Shown: one piece after another, positions 38,176-47,920 of the stretch
Numbering within the stretch: position 1 is the stretch's first letter
Layout: each line of letters starts with the position of its first letter
Origin: Blasia pusilla
Taxonomy: Eukaryota; Marchantiophyta; Marchantiopsida; Blasiales
Direction: 5' to 3'
NCBI GenBank assembly: GCA_050084515.1
Contig: CM114271.1
Coordinates: 15,252,001-15,316,000, forward strand
DNA: 64,000 nt
Notes under the pieces: generated by a model
What the model saw: only the letters and a program-made list of their open reading frames with translations
The model's database searches: none
Told to the model about the DNA's origin: nothing
Program-made: the position numbers and the translations under genes

Positions 38176-38448
38176 TTAAGTGGCTTGAATAATTGTAGGG
38201 CAGTCGCCATGACAAACAACAAGAAAGATTTGATGAAAATCACCACCAAATATTATGAGTCTACTGCTAAATGGTAGTTTCCTTGGGTCATCATAATCCA
38301 CTCCCAAAATCTCATCTAAGATACAATTCACCACCTTAAATGCATAACTATGAGTCATAAACATCTTCTCCCATATAATAAGCCTTACACTTCGAATTAA
38401 GTGTGTTGCATTACTATTGACGGTTAAACTAAAAATCACACTATACAA
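38176..38448 (-). pseudogene. Helitron PIF1-like helicase fragment
   Basis: The frame reads THLIRSVRLIIWEKMFMTHS, then YAFKVVNCILDEILGVDYDD, then a block of the form RLIIFGGDFHQIFLVV. These match the Walker B region (LIIWDEAPM) and the FGGDFRQILPVV motif of the PIF1-type helicase domain in plant Helitron RepHel proteins, recalled from the family. Walker B has lost its acidic pair (IIWEKMF in place of IIWDEAP). It is a truncated scrap with no Rep domain or Helitron ends nearby. Confidence 0.75.
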
Positions 38449-39270
38449 TGATTAAGTTAGAACTTGTATTATTTTACATATAGGAGCTTTTAATACTCGA
38501 ATGAAGGTAGCAACTATAATTCATAGATCTTAAGTAAATACTTACTTACAAGTATATTGATGGTAATCTTGAAGCGTAAATATATTGTGTGTCCTCGGTC
38601 TTTCTTATTCCATTAGGAATATCAATGAAAAATAATTGTGTGAATGTTTGGTGCAACATTTTGGTATATTTTCTTGAGTTCATCATGTAGAACATATCAA
38701 GGATCACATCGTCATTTATTTAATTGCGCTTCTTCCAATAGTGATTATTCATGTATTCCTCTATATCATACATTCTTTTTTCTTTCTCTAAATATAAACA
38801 TGAATGCTCTCGATTGGTTGTGATCTTAATGGGGGTGTATGGAGCTCATATGAAAGTGCAATTGTCCACTTCAAGCCCATCAGTATGCAGATGTGCTTGA
38901 GCGGTGTTTCTTACTCCTCTCTCTCACATGTATTTGCTTTATCACTTTCTCTTCTATCCTTGAGTAGAGGGTAGGGAGGAAAGGTGTATCCGTACCACTT
39001 TGAGCATGTCCGCACTTGGATACACTTTTGCGGTCTCCACTCTCTCACTCTACTCCATCGCTCTTTGTCCGTTCTCTCTTGTTGCTCTACTTCTCTTGCG
39101 TTGTTGCTTGGTACTCTCATGCTACTGCATAGTCTCTCAAAGTTGGGCAACTCTCACCTTGTCTCTTAGCTAGCTCTCATGCCCTCAACATCTCTATCGC
39201 TCTCGATCTATTGATGCTTTTGTGCTTGCTCTCGGGGAGGCTTTTGACCTCTCTCTCCCCTCTCTCTCTC
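38449..39270. other. AT-rich to CT-rich intergenic DNA
   Basis: No gene seen. From about 38910 to 39310 the plus strand is a long CT-rich tract (repeated CTCTCT). Confidence 0.4.
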
Positions 39271-39318
39271 ATCCTTGATCAATTCCTCTCTCTATAGAGA
39301 GAGGAACTGATCAAGGAT
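39271..39318. repeat. 48-bp near-perfect palindrome
   Basis: Left arm 39271-39294 (ATCCTTGATCAATTCC...) and right arm 39295-39318 are reverse complements with one mismatched pair and no loop. It is located at the end of a CT-rich tract. Confidence 0.85.
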
Positions 39319-39651
39319 GGAGAAGCAAGAGGTGATAGGAGAATGGGGATCATGCTAGCCCTCCACAAAATTTAAGGAGGCCACCTTTATTGATGATCTA
39401 GACTTAGGCTAGTTTTTTCATATATAGTGATGGTCATGTCATGACCATCATGCATGATCAGATTTTGAGTCTCAAAGCAAGGCGTCAACAAACATATATT
39501 TGGAATCTATACTTTAATTTGAAGAGGAGGGGGTTACCTCTTTTCGTAAGTATTTTTCCAAAAGAAGTGAAGCTTCTCCCGAAGTAGATATTCGAACAAT
39601 CCCCTTCAAGTAAAAAGTTTTAAAAAATACAATAGTAAAAGAGTCACTCCC

Positions 39652-39815
39652 TGTTTCCTATATTTTGAAAGTGATTTGATCCACAAAGTGTCCCTCCCCG
39701 TTGCCCTATATTTGAATGTCATTTGATCTACAAAGTGTCTCTCCTCTCAGCCCTATATTTGAATGTCATTTGATCTACAAAGTGTCTCTCCTCTTAGCCC
39801 TATATTTGAAAGTGT
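39652..39815. repeat. 47-bp tandem repeat, 3-4 copies
   Basis: Copies of CCCTATATTTGAATGTCATT...GATCTACAAAGTGTCTCTCC begin near 39657, 39705, 39752 and 39799, a period of 47-48 bp. Middle copies are almost identical and the outer ones diverged. Confidence 0.85.
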
Positions 39816-40559
39816 TGAAGAAAGTGGAGGCACCGTTAAATTGAAAGTGGTGAAAGAAGCTTGAGGAGTAGAGGAGACGCATTATTCCCCGAAGTTGTGG
39901 CATTTATAGTGAGGTTCATGCATTTTTGCCCTTTGGAGATGATTTGAGAAATTGGAGGTGCACGTGAAATCAGTTGTAGGTTGCTCAAGACCACTTGGAG
40001 GCTGTTGTAGCAATTGCAGAAAAATTTGGAGGATCTACAGGTGCGTTATTTAATTGTTTCTTTCTCAACTTAGGAAATTGCGTGTTTTGTTGGATCATTT
40101 CAATTTTCCTGCCCCATTTATTCACTAAGATTGTGGCACCAGACTCTGAATGCACTTTTGCTACAATCAAAAAACTAAATCCTTATAGTGGACTTTAAAC
40201 TCTTCCCATCGCAAGTACTCGAGTACGCTAGTGTTAATCGACCATGATCGCAAGAGCCTCTCATTGTTTTAAAGAGCAATTTTGTGTTCGAAATTAGCTG
40301 TCGCACAATCAATACAAATCTATTTCAATACCGCTTGTTGTAAATGAATCACTTATCTGAAAAAGTTGCATATATGAACATACCTCATGGTTCTGCAGAT
40401 TGCGGGCTACGGGTCCAAGGCACGACATGAGGGGTATATCTCTGTCATGGAACCCAATGTATGATGATTGGTAGTACTATTCAAACTCCTTTGTAATTGC
40501 AACTTCCTAATATCACTCTCTTGGAAATTTTGTCTCCTTGCAAGATTGAGTAATGTATT

Positions 40560-40996
40560 TTATCTTACAACCCTATCAATAGTAGACAATAGAGGAATTG
40601 TGGAATCACTTGGTAAGGTGCAACTTTGTGGAGGCAACACAACTCCACTGAGAGTGGAAGACACGGGATCTACTCTTGACCTTACTTCATCCCCAACATG
40701 GGGAAGAGTTATAGAATTATCTATGATTTCATGTTCACCTTGATTAGGAAAAGTGGTAGGTAAGTCAACTCGTGGTGATGCATGAGTAGTGGGCCTGATT
40801 GTGGATGCATTCTTAATAGCTTCATGGAGTGCACTGTTAGGTAATTCGACTCTTGGCGACTTATCAATGTGCTCTATATGAGCTCCTTCAATTTCTCCCA
40901 CTATTACTCCATCCTCTCGCCTTGGTGATATATAAATGTCCTCTATGTGAGCTCCTTGATTTTCTCCCAATATTACTCCATCCTCATTGGAAGGCC
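40560..40996 (-). CDS. Possible exon of an unidentified protein with internal repeat
   Basis: After a good acceptor (TTATTTTTTCAG, ending 40997) the frame is open for about 145 codons to a stop at 40560. It contains repeated units: EDGVILGENQGAHIEDIYI, then EDGVIVGEIEGAHIEHIDK, each followed by SPR, with further diverged SPRVDLP copies. An upstream segment at 41068-41295 could be a preceding exon, ending in a gtatat donor. No family recognised. It might belong to a transposon or an orphan host gene. Confidence 0.3.
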
Positions 40997-41483
40997 TGAA
41001 AAAATAAAGAATAGGTCAACATACAAATCAAATATGAACATTTAATGGGTTTAACACACAACTCTAATTACATGAAATTAGATATATATACCTTATGAGT
41101 CAGCAGTCGAAATGTCCATATTTGGAATATTCTCAACAACCAAAGCAGACTCAACTTCAACATGAAGCGCTTTTCTTCTTTTTCTATACTCTCAATAGTA
41201 TGTTCTATTTTTCTCTTTGAGACCTTCCATTTTATCAACGCGAAAAACACGTTTTTGTTTTTTGGCTTCGCAGAGAGGAACTTTTCGGAAATCACATTTA
41301 TCGATAGGATTTAAGGGAATAGGAAGTCTGGAGCAACACATCCATATTACAAAGAAAGAAAATGAAATTTTAAGTTAGAATTATATAGGGCAGAAATATA
41401 TTAGATTTGCATAATGTTCGTCAATGAAGTGAACTCACGTTGAAGATGTTTCGAGGGCGAGTTATTGTGCACATGTACATCAC

Positions 41484-41569
41484 TGTCACCAAACACACAC
41501 ACAAACACGCACGATCCCATGCTAACTCATGGCATCCAAACAACGAGACAAGAAGTACCAAAATATCTC
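41484..41569 (-). repeat. Right flank of the gypsy body (segment B)
   Basis: Reverse complement of the last ~90 bases of the 608-bp repeat (GAGATATTTTGGT...GGTGACA). It directly abuts the end of the gypsy body, with the four bases GAGA also present at the other junction. Confidence 0.8.
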
Positions 41570-41752
41570 CAATTGCCCCCTAGGTGGTGGTTAGGTCCCT
41601 CTAACTCCAGATAGCCATCTATCCCTACCTACCATGACATACATCTCTCGGACGCTAAGAGCAAGAAGGCCGGGTGCTCATGTGGCCCCATCGTTAGTCG
41701 CCTTCTTGTCATCCATATCAGAGACACAAGTCGGAATGTAGAACTACCGACT

Positions 41753-41893
41753 CTATGTACATCTGGGACACATCCATCGTCCCTAAGGAACCCTAGTGAG
41801 AGGTGGCGTCAAACATGCCATATGCCATCCTCTCGAACACGCATCACAGACTAGCATAGTGGATGCACCATCGATGGAACCACACAACATACA
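41753..41893 (-). pseudogene. C-terminal PHD finger of the gypsy polyprotein
   Basis: In the same frame as the integrase, about 60 codons after VWKDHVRNCAPYHLP, the translation gives CMLCG, MLVCDACSRGWHMACL and, after one TAG (41783-41785), GRWMCPRC followed by a terminal stop. The spacing fits a Cys4-His-Cys3 PHD finger (CxxC, CxxC, HxxC, CxxC), a module that reads histone tails. In the element it would probably steer integration to, or sense, chromatin, in the way chromodomains do in chromoviruses (inference). One nonsense mutation interrupts it between the third and fourth ligand pairs. Confidence 0.85.
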
Positions 41894-42785
41894 CCGCAAG
41901 CCTATAGGAATTATTGCTAAGCTCGGATCAACTGTACCGTCAATTTTCGGAAGATGATATGGCGCACAGTTACGCACATGGTCCTTCCAAACCATACCAT
42001 CGCATTCCTCCAATAAGAGAACATCGGATGGCAAAACCTCACGCACTCTCAAGATGGTGTGCCTTATAGTCACATCCAACATCGTGGGTGCCGTCTGCTG
42101 CAAGTAGGCATAGTCTCCTTGATGAAACCTCCGGATAGTAGATCAATAATCACCTCCCCGAATAGTCGCATACCTCAACGTATCCTGATGTTGCGCAATC
42201 GCCAAGTTTTCAAACGCCATGGACATCACTCTCTGAAACAACTCATCCCTCTCAGAATATGCTCGCATCCATATATCAGGGTCATCAAGGTTCAACACCT
42301 CACCAACATCTCGACGAATGGCCGTAGGTAAATCTGGCTCTTGGCCATACAAAAGCAAGTACGGTGAGAAAGACGCTAAGGATGCCTGCCTGCTGAATCG
42401 GTATCCCATGGCCAACCACGGCAACTAGAGGTCCCAATCTCCTAGGTGACCTCTTTGCAAGCCATACTTGCGTAGTCCTCTCTTCACCATCTGCACAACC
42501 CGCTCCGCTAGTCCATCCGCCTCAGGATGATCTCTCGAAGTAGTGCGGTGGTCGATCACTGCCTGCTCACACAAGGCCTCAAACTCCCCGCGGACCTCTG
42601 TACCCTGATCTGTCAACACCTCAACTCGTGCGCGGTAATGACTCAACACTCGATCTAGGAAGGCATACGCTACTCCCTCACTTGCTTTGTCCGGAAATGC
42701 AACCAACTCTATTTGCTTTGAGAAGTGCTCGACCATCACCAACACATGACGACTATGGCGCTTCGTCAAAGGCAAAGGTCTTGCA
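41894..42785 (-). pseudogene. Integrase catalytic core and C-terminal region (gypsy)
   Basis: Reads VMVEHFSKQIELVAF, VLTDQGTEVRGEF, DHPEADGLAER (the D and E of the D,D-35-E triad are visible in the last two), then WLAMGYRFSRQASL, SPYLLLYGQEPDLP and LRVREVLPSDVLLLEE. The first acidic position is Glu rather than Asp (VEHFSK). The frame is shared with the PHD finger and broken by a few stops. The N-terminal HHCC zinc-binding domain is absent. Confidence 0.85.
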
Positions 42786-43820
42786 AAAGCGGCTTTGCAA
42801 TCAAGCTAAAACCCTTGACATACTGTCGATAGAAGTTTGCCAATCCCATGAATGCACGAACTCGACTCACATCCATAGGGCGTGAAATGCATGAAATAGC
42901 CTCTATCTTCGTCTATTGCACACGAAGGCCCCTTGGGTACATCATATGACCCAGGTACTCAATCTGGTCGTAGAAGAACTTGCACTTGCCTAGATATAGC
43001 TTCAGCCCATGTAATTGCAATCGTCAAAAGACCTCCTCTAGATGTCCTTCATGCTTCTCAACCGTAGTGCTAAAGACTATGATGTCATCAATATAACACC
43101 TAGCAAAATCCAGACTTGCCAAGATCCTATCCATAACCCTTTGAAACTCAGTCGGGGCATTCTTTAACCCAACTGGTAAGAATCTCCACTAGTACAAGCA
43201 ATCCTTCCCGTGAGGATCAATGCCCCAAAATGCCGTCTTTTTCCTGTCCTCCAATCTGATAGGCAATTGATGGTATCTGGCTCGAAGATCCAATGAAATG
43301 AAGACCTTTGCATGCCCAATCGCATCAAAGATCTCCTCAAGGGTGGGCATGACATACCTATCGGACTTTGTCTACTGATTGATGGGTTGGTAATCTCCAC
43401 ACATCCGCTTATTCGTCTAGTTGCCATGCACATCCTTCTTGGCGGGCATGATAGTGGCAGATGCATACTCTCCATGCGACATCTCCACTAGTCTTGCTCC
43501 TACTCTGAATCAAAGCCCTCTCCATGTCAGTGTACCTGTAGGGTCGTCGAAAGATCGGCGTGTCACTTGACAACTCAATGCAGATCCTTGGACCCTTCAG
43601 CGTACCCAAATCATGCATACTAAATGCAAAACAACTCCTATAACTCCTAAGGAACTGGAGTATCCGACGCTGCTCTCCTCCTGTCAACTTAGGACCCATA
43701 TTTGGCTCCCAAGTCTCCATCGTGACTATGGTAGGACTCTCGTGGTTGCTATGGTGCAACCCCGTCTCAAACAATAGAACTCTTATCTCCATGTGTAGTA
43801 CCCAGAACCACACTCAATGC
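42786..43820 (-). pseudogene. Reverse transcriptase (gypsy)
   Basis: Fragments of a gypsy RT appear across frames: TPIFRRPYRYTDMERALIQ, a MPAKKDVHGNW-like stretch after a frame change, GLKNAPTEFQRVM near 43150, and the active-site YIDD in RCYIDDIIVFST (43095-43084). It ends in VKGFSLIAKPL near 42787, where the polymerase should continue into RNase H. Instead the next readable sequence is the integrase core, so roughly a kilobase has been lost at about 42780. Confidence 0.85.
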
Positions 43821-44162
43821 TGTGGCTACCATCTCCTGGCGTACTTGCAAAACATCCCAAGAAGTCCAAGGGTATCTCTCCCGATCATCCCTGGTGTGTC
43901 GATCTCCTCGAGTCTCGCCCCCAGCCATTGCCTCAACCATCTTGGTAGGCATGGGGCTCACCAACGCAAGAGCTGTGATCTGTCACATCCTCAAACGACG
44001 TTGCTCAGCTGCTCCTAAGCTAAAAATCCATGTCAAGCAGTTCAGGTCCATCGCCTAACCCAAGATATGACGTCGTAATGCCTCCGATAGTGATGGTACT
44101 ACCGTCACTCCTGTGGGGAATCCTATCGCTCCCTCTCACTCATCGGCGTTGGGCTCCACCAA

Positions 44163-45016
44163 CTAGTGTACTTGGTCATCCCAAACCAAGTCAGGTCCGG
44201 CCTCCTTGAATGCATAGGAAGCGGAAAAACTCACCAATATGGGAAAGGTTGCCCGTGGCGTGCCAATCTTGTTGACCACAGTCAATGTCGGTCGATCATC
44301 TAGCCTCACTGCCTGTGATCGATGGCCCGGATCCAATATAGAATCCACCAACAAATCGGAGGGACGATCCACTCTCGCATAAGCCCTCCGCAACACCTCA
44401 TGTGGTACCAAGTTGGTCCACCAAAGATGCGGGCGATGTGCTCTAGAACCTGCACTCGCCGTATCTAACAATATTGCGGGGCTGATCCATGCGCACACGT
44501 GATGTGCACTCGTCACCACGCGGGACCTCGAATCGCCCAAAATCGGCACATTCTCCAAAATGTACGTTGGAGAACGAGGCTGATGCTCTTGTAAATGTCA
44601 CAAGATCCGCATCATCTCCCAAAATAACCTGGACCGAGTGTCAACTTACCCGCTATCTCGTCCAGCACTCAATTGGCCCTGACACGGCCAACCAGCAATG
44701 ACCATGTCTCTATGGTCCCTACCCGCTCCAAGTCCTGCGCCCCCAACAATGAAATGTCCCTCGGTAGGGAACTCTGGTATCCCTAAATGGCAGACGCTAA
44801 CAACAAGTTGGGAAAACGGAGGCGTAACAGCGCCACATGGTGAAGTAAAGCGCGCCTCGCAAAATCATCAATCTCCACATACAGGTACCGCTGCACGCGG
44901 ACTCCAGTGTGCAAAACAACAGCTAACCCAGTGTTGATCCCTCCAAAGAGATCCAACACCAGAATAACCTCCTTTGGGATGCACCACACAATTGGGGTGG
45001 TGTCCAAAGAGGTCAT
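44163..45016 (-). pseudogene. C5 cytosine DNA methyltransferase domain inside the gypsy polyprotein
   Basis: Would transfer a methyl group from SAM to cytosine C5 in DNA. Motif I is LVLDLFGGINTGL (DLFGGINTGL at 44953-44924). It is followed by a region like VQRYLYVEIDDFARRA, resembling Dnmt3 motif II. In another frame come motif IV MVIAGWPCQGQ (catalytic Cys codon 44684-44682), LFWEMMRIL, motif VI YILENVPILGDSRSR (ENV 44555-44547), an AHRPHLWWTNLVP segment where motif VIII is expected, and VNKIGTPRATFPILVSF near the end. The GI.TGL form of motif I, ENV and the AHR..WTN block resemble Dnmt3-type enzymes. The copy is dead: a TAG follows motif I, the frame changes before motif IV, and TAA and TGA lie between IV and VI. 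It sits between protease and RT with no own start, so it was part of the polyprotein. Confidence 0.88.
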
Positions 45017-45149
45017 AGCAGCACTCCTACCTACCTGGGGTTCCTCTGACCCGTCAGGCTATGGTGCAAACGTCTTGCTCCACGCGGTCTGCACATGCTT
45101 GATGGCTAAGCGTTGAAGCTCCTCAGTCGAGCCCCAAAGCGGCACCTCT

Positions 45150-46131
45150 CCTCCACGGACTTATGCGGTTACCATGACACTCCTCTCCATAGAAATGTCA
45201 GGAACGGGAGTATCCTCTACATGGACATGTCCCTCAATCAAATCACTACGCCAAGTGATGGCACTACTAAATGTTGCTAAGGTCGCCATCTCTCTTGGCT
45301 GTCGCTCGATCACTGCACTTGTGAATCGAACGGGTAATGACCTAAGGCGCCCATCACCTCACTGCCATCCTGGTCTGTGGAACGCTGACTCCTCCTAGTA
45401 ATCCAGGGAAAATCCCATGAGGTATAACACTGCTCCACCAACCAAGATGTTGTAGGACTCTGCATCAATCACTATCGCCTTGCTCGCACCACGGACTCAT
45501 CTGTAGGATGTTCTGGGCGAATCCTCACCACGACCTTCTGTCAGGTGATATATTGTGTGGTACTTGCTCCATCCAAGGATTTCTGTATCCAGAATGGACA
45601 ATGCTCCACATCGGCTCTCGTCAAGTCCAATCCTCTGAATGACGCTTTCCCCAACATATAGAGTTGCGCTCTTGAATCCAACAAGACGTGTTGCGGACTA
45701 AAAGCTCTACCTCCGGGACTCACCAACTCGAAGACCTCTCCATGGTTATCCAACAACACAACACTAGTAGAAGCCATGGCATGCTCTATCGCGGGTCTAA
45801 CGGGCATCTCCGCCATCCTAGCAGCTGCAACCTGCCATGAATTTGATGTGGATGGCCCGAGCATCCGCTCCAAGGGCAGGTCCATCACCTCCTCTGCAAT
45901 CACCTCTGAATGTGTTGCAGGAACTCCAACTCCACGCTCACATAGCGTAGCGGCCAGCCAAAAAACCTCGACGGGCGTACCTCCCAACGTCATAACATCG
46001 GAAGCGAAAAATAAAAGAGAGCGGTACACAACGGTAGCCGCCCCCAACAATGTGCTTGACACATGCCCCTCGAGAGCATCAACAATAGGAGTCGTTGTAC
46101 TCGCTTCTCCCATCGCCCTCCGTGCCTGCAC
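45150..46131 (-). pseudogene. Gag-protease linker and retropepsin-like protease (gypsy)
   Basis: The frame starting near 46131 leads to FSPQHVLLDSRAQLYMLGK, the retropepsin flap region, where the catalytic DSG triplet is DSR in this copy. After a frame change, AIVIDAESYNILVGGAVLYL and MGFSLDY follow, the second half typical of gypsy proteases (a variable 'D.LVG...L...G'). Several stops follow before the methyltransferase domain. Confidence 0.75.
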
Positions 46132-46562
46132 ACCAACAACATCACCAACTCTCCAGGAACTCTAATCAAGACCCATCGATGGGGTCTTCATTGCCTTGGA
46201 CAACGTGAAAGATTGAGGAAGACTAGTCTATTTCATGGCTTTCCCTCGCTGTGGATCCACCTGTGCGGCTACTCCATGCATCATAATTGCGATGGCCTCC
46301 ATCTGGGCAACCCCGCACATCCAATCGGGATCTTCCTTATCTCTGACTGCTCCATATGATGTCGATGCCACGGATCCGGCATCGGGTAACCTCAAGGCCA
46401 GAGCGACAATATGCTCTTGTAGCTGATTTATCTTAGCAGCCATCCCAGCCTCACGCCCGACGTCTCCCTCGACGTGTCTAGGTGATGGGACTCTACCTCC
46501 TCCACGGGCAGCTCCACCACCTTGTCCGACAACTCCATCTCCTCGTCCCCCAACAAGACCAC

Positions 46563-47920
46563 CTAGTACACCATCTCTAGGCCCACCGGACCAGCTACTC
46601 GCTCTAGTGTCCTCTCTGGCCCTCGGTCCGGACGTAACTCAGGGTGTAAACTGAAACATATGGCGCGTGTATAACCATACCTCTGACAATAGTCACACTC
46701 ATAACCTCTTGTTGTTGCACCATCTCTCCTCCATGCTGAGACACACGTCCATGACCCTAACGAGTGCAATCACGCTGATGATGGGCTCCACCACATGACC
46801 AACAAGTAATCATAGACGACTGCTGCTGAGCGGCATATGAAGGCGTAGGTCTCTGTGGCATAGCCTCTTGGTATCCTCCTAGAGCTCGTGGTGCCAAAGT
46901 CAACCTATCTCGGAGTCCACTTTGTTGCACTAGTGGTGTAGACAATCGTGACTGCTCTCACCCAAAACCTATGGTGGCTACGCTCTCCTTCACCATGTTG
47001 CACTCAATATTCTCGGCTGTCCTAAAAACATCTCTCAATATAGAGGAGGTGTTCATAAGAAGCATCCCCTCCCGCACCCGTGTCCATAGGGTCCGGTCCA
47101 GCATCGCGTACCATGACTGGATACCCTGAGCCTCTATCACCTATGAGTGACGTTGATCAATCGGCGCAGGCGAGTGTAAGCCTCACGTAAACTCTCACCC
47201 GAGCACCTCTGGAAGTCATGGATGCTCTGCAACTTCTCCGTCCGTACCCCTTGGTAGCTCGCCCCCAACTCAACGAAAAACTCAACCACGGGGTTAAACT
47301 TGGGACGAACCCGACTAGACGGTGCAACTGCTCCAGTGCAACCTCCTAAAACATCACTAGTGGAAGAGGAAGTAGCCTCTCTTGACTCCTCCTCCTCATC
47401 TGGGAACGGCTCCGTCCATGACACATAGTCTGGGTCATAGTAGAGTCGCCATGCCTCAATCTCTTGGGCATGTCTGTGGGAGAACTCATGGGCACCTCCT
47501 CATGTTTAGAGGGGGTGCCCGTCCATGGGCACCCCCTCTAAATGCTAGAACATACCATTGCATGTTGTAAACGGGTTGAACCCTCTAGAGTTCCTAGCCC
47601 GCTGTGAGTCACACCAACTCCTAAACTCCGCAATGAAGTCGTGTAGCTCTATAGTGCCTACAACACGTGAAAACCTACGCGGTCCTCTATCTCGGTCGTC
47701 CATCTTGTACGCCCAACTAGTAGGACCACTCAATGTGTACGGTGGATCACTAACACACTCCTCTACACGTTTCCCCTCGTCTGAAGATAACATAGAAGGA
47801 GATCGAGGTGGTCTCTCACGTGGAGGCCCTCAAAACCTCGCACCACTCCGGGTAAACCCTCCAAAGCTACTCTCAGGTCCACTACCTTGCCTCGAAAGGA
47901 TGCCGTGATGACCCTTGTGC
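46563..47920 (-). pseudogene. Gag with zinc knuckles (gypsy)
   Basis: The capsid-like segment contains FFVELGASYQGVRTEKLQSI, SGESLREAYTRLRRLI and SWYAMLDRTLWTRVREGML. Downstream, CWSCGGAHHQRDC (46804-46766) is a CCHC zinc knuckle one residue short of the usual spacing. CDYCQRYGYTRAIC near 46.69 kb looks like a second knuckle with Tyr in place of His. The N-terminal part includes FIAEFRSWCDSQRARNSRGF. Interrupted by TGA near 47.83 kb and several others. Confidence 0.75.
47505..47542. repeat. Perfect 16-bp hairpin inside gag
   Basis: TTTAGAGGGGGTGCCC, loop GTCCAT, then the exact reverse complement. It falls in the gag frame, where HLEGVPMDGHPL is encoded, and adds in-frame stops, so one arm probably arose by templated inversion after insertion. 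Confidence 0.85.
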
